Shown piece after piece: positions 20,271 to 22,679 of a stretch of 22,679 bases of DNA; position 1 is the first letter of the stretch, and the number at the start of each line of letters is the position of its first letter. The stretch comes from Conidiobolus incongruus B7586. Lineage: Eukaryota > Entomophthoromycota > Entomophthoromycetes > Entomophthorales > Conidiobolaceae. The position numbers and the translations under genes are program-made. The stretch covers positions 1-22,679 of the forward strand of contig JNEM01016309.1 in the NCBI GenBank assembly GCA_000697335.1, given 5' to 3'. The notes under the pieces are model-generated. The model ran no database searches and was not told the DNA's origin. It was given only the letters and a program-made list of their open reading frames with translations.

Positions 20271-21519
20271 ATGTCATTAAAGGGAAAAACTTTATTCATT
20301 TCTGGAGCTTCTAGGTATAAATCAAAGTTTTAGTATATTGACTTAATATTCATTATTCACTATATAGAGGTATCGGTCTCGCTATCGCTTTGAGAGCTGC
20401 TAAAGATGGTGCCAATGTAGCTATTGCTGCAAAGACTGCTGAACCTCACCCCAAAGTAATTTTTATTGAAATGGAAATTTATTATATAACTAATTTTGAA
20501 TTCAGTTACCTGGAACCATTTACACAGCTGCTAGAGAAATTGAACAAGCTGGAGGTAGAGCCCTCCCAATTATTTGTGATATTAGGGACGAAGCTCAAGT
20601 GAAAGCTGCTATCCAAAAGACTGTTGAGACGTTTGGCGGTATTGATATCGTTGTTAACAATGGTAATTACTCAATTTATTTTTATCAAGGAAAGAGTAAT
20701 TAACCCAAAATAAAATATAGCCAGCGCCATCAGTTTAACTGATACCACTGACACCCCCTTGAAAAAGTATGATTTAATGCAGTCCATTAATACGAGGGGT
20801 ACTTGGCTCGTTTCCAAATATGCCATTCCTCACCTCAAAAAATCATCAAATCCTCATATTCTGACTATGAGTCCTCCTCTAAGTTTTGATCCTAGATGGT
20901 ATAAAGAGCATGTGGCTTACACTATTTCAAAGTAAATAATATATGGTTAGATTGTGAGTTATATAACTAATAATATAATCAGGATGGGTATGTCTATGAC
21001 AGTACTTGGTATGAGTGAAGAACTCAAAGGTGACCGTATTGCTGTGAACGCTCTATGGCCTTTGACTGTGATCTACACTGCTGCTTTACAAGCCATTGGT
21101 AATTATTTAATCTGAATATGTTACTATTTATCACATGTTAATCACAATACAATTTTAGGTGAGGGTGTCAACCAACAAGAAATGTGCAGGTAATCACCTA
21201 TTCACATTTTGAACTTGTTATATTTACTGATTAAAAAAATTAGAAAACCGGATATTATGGCAGATGCTGCTCACGCTATCTTAACTAAGAAGAGTACTGA
21301 ATTCACGTAATTTATATCCATTTAATAAGTAATATATTTTATATTAACAATTCTTTTAATAGTGGTAACTTCTGTATTGACGAAATAGTACTTAGAGAAA
21401 GTGGACAAACGGATTTCGACAAGTATGCCTGTATCCCTGGCACTACAGAATTTGGCCACGATTTCTTTATCGATGACATCTATTTTGAAAGATTGAACAA
21501 ATTGAAAGCTCATTTGTAA
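20271..21519 (+). CDS. HSDL2-like short-chain dehydrogenase, copy B, 288 residues
   Basis: Exons: 20271-20314, 20368-20455, 20506-20662, 20721-20931, 20983-21098, 21159-21189 (31 nt), 21244-21306, 21363-21519. Every exon has the same length as in copy A. The seven introns (50-60 nt) sit at identical positions and phases but are mostly unalignable. The protein differs from copy A at about 30 of 288 positions (about 90 % identity). GASRGIG, NNASAI, Asn120, Ser147 and the Tyr163/Lys167 pair are all kept, so it should be active. Changes cluster in places likely to touch the substrate: residues 101-110 (NITDTLDTSV to SLTDTTDTPL), 152 (His to Phe) and 213-214 (KL to EM). Its last three residues are -AHL, which also fits the PTS1 consensus. 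Copy B arose by tandem duplication; both copies appear intact. Substrate is unknown. Confidence 0.9.
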
Positions 21520-22679
21520 TTTTGTGATAAATTCGGCTTAAGTGTTATACTTTTTTCTAGTTTTATAATAAAAAATCTATAGTTCAGATTTTTTATTTAT
21601 ATCAAAACTATGTTATTTGTTATTGATAATAAAGATTTGATAGCAGTCACAAATTTTATTTGATAAACTAATGTATTGAAGTTTAATCATTGAAAAAAAT
21701 CTTTGGTATTAAAAAATGGATGATGTAATAGAAATACCCATATTATTTTCAATTGAATACATATTCAAAATTTATTCATGTCCAATATATCACTGTGTAT
21801 AATATATAATACATATTTTCTTTACACCATTATTTTATTTTTGAAGTACCCTGTTTTGCCGGCATTTATATTGAAATTTATCAAACCACAAATAATTATT
21901 GGGTCAATTTGAACACTTCAAACATTTTACCTCCAATAATTTAATCTATTAAATGTGGTTATTCTGATACTCCTTTTGATGCTTTAACATCCATTTATTA
22001 ACCCTGTTAAACTGTGGGTAATATAGCTTTAATTAACGTTTTTTAAAAAGCAATCAAATTTTATTATTTACAATTTCCAAAATCAATTCAATAATATTAT
22101 AGAATTCTTTAAATTAAAATTACAGAACTATAATTATCATTTTAGTACCTCTTCAGATAATATATTCTTTTGCCAATAAAATTATCCAAATACTTTAGTT
22201 ATATTTAAAGTTAAACCACAGTTACCATCTTGTATTAATATTTTTATCCAATAAATTTTATATTATTCATCATTGATATTTTAATCCATAAACTTAACAT
22301 ATCATTGATTAGACTTTAAAATTTAATAATTCAAATTCAAAAATTTTAATATTAGTTCAGTATAGAAAAATGGGAAATTTTTTAATTGGTTAATTTTCAA
22401 TCATATTATTTTATGAGGAAAAAATTATATATAAAATAAATAGATGAATTATAATTTTTAATAATATATATTACTTTTAGTACAAAAATTATCTATTAAA
22501 TATTATTTTTGAATTTCGTTTTATTTATTAGATAATATATATCAAAACTCTTTTATTTTAAACTTAATATAAATTAGCTATAAAATATTTAAAATTATTT
22601 CAAATTTAAAACAACTTAAAAAGATGATATTTTATCCAAATATATTATCATTAACTGGTAATTTACTTTAACAATTGAA
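21520..22679. other. AT-rich spacer downstream of copy B
   Basis: After the copy B signal there is no frame, RNA gene or repeat I can support. Positions about 21840-22030 are a little richer in GC but have frequent stops in all frames. Confidence 0.5.
21567..21572 (+). terminator. AATAAA polyadenylation signal of copy B
   Basis: Exact AATAAA about 47 nt after the TAA stop of dehydrogenase copy B. Confidence 0.45.

Noticed and set aside
20390-20602. A 70-codon plus-strand frame starting in dehydrogenase copy B exon 2
   Set aside because: It reads exon 2 correctly, then runs through intron 2 and into exon 3 in the wrong frame. The spliced model gives the conserved KLPGTIY sequence.
1-22679. 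tRNA, rRNA, CRISPR, LTR-type or other virus-like elements
   Set aside because: No tRNA A/B box pair, ordered spacer-repeat array, terminal repeats or recognisable polymerase, integrase or capsid-like coding sequence was found on either strand by eye.

Overview
The window looks like nuclear DNA of an AT-rich eukaryote. All spliced introns are very short (49-60 nt) with GT..AG ends, and AATAAA-type signals lie just after the stop codons. The gene content fits best with an early-diverging fungus of the Conidiobolus/Entomophthoromycotina type: an F-box-like/leucine-rich-repeat protein, a Gyp5/EVI5-type RabGAP and HSDL2-type short-chain dehydrogenases. That placement is an inference from composition, intron size and protein style. 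Dictyostelid-like amoebae are also this AT-rich, but the proteins here lack their long homopolymer tracts.

Layout: 1-480 is AT-rich spacer. 480-1690 is an island of clearly higher GC with no intact gene, probably a decayed gene. 1690-3050 is almost pure A+T. Three genes then lie on the minus strand: an unrecognised 94-residue protein (3779-4063), an intronless 414-residue F-box-like/LRR protein (4255-5499) with an (ATT)19 microsatellite just upstream, and a very large RabGAP (6509-13316). The RabGAP has three exons by my reconstruction and 2232 residues: a basic head, about 1500 acidic low-complexity residues containing a four-copy ~70-residue repeat, a TBC domain with both catalytic fingers, and a C-terminal coiled coil. 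A 4.2 kb gene-poor spacer follows. On the plus strand are two tandem HSDL2-like dehydrogenase genes (17554-18802 and 20271-21519). Each has eight exons of identical lengths, with all seven introns at the same places, and encodes 288 residues at about 90 % identity. The last 1.1 kb is AT-rich spacer.

No operon-like relationship is expected. The RabGAP should act in Rab-controlled vesicle traffic. The dehydrogenase pair probably works in lipid or carbonyl metabolism, perhaps in peroxisomes, since both end in a PTS1-like tripeptide (-ARL, -AHL). The F-box-like protein would be a substrate adaptor for ubiquitin ligation. I see no virus-like element, CRISPR array, tRNA or rRNA. The most notable points are the stopless 54-nt intron that supplies a false start for the RabGAP, its 70-residue repeats, and the conserved structure with diverged promoters of the dehydrogenase pair.
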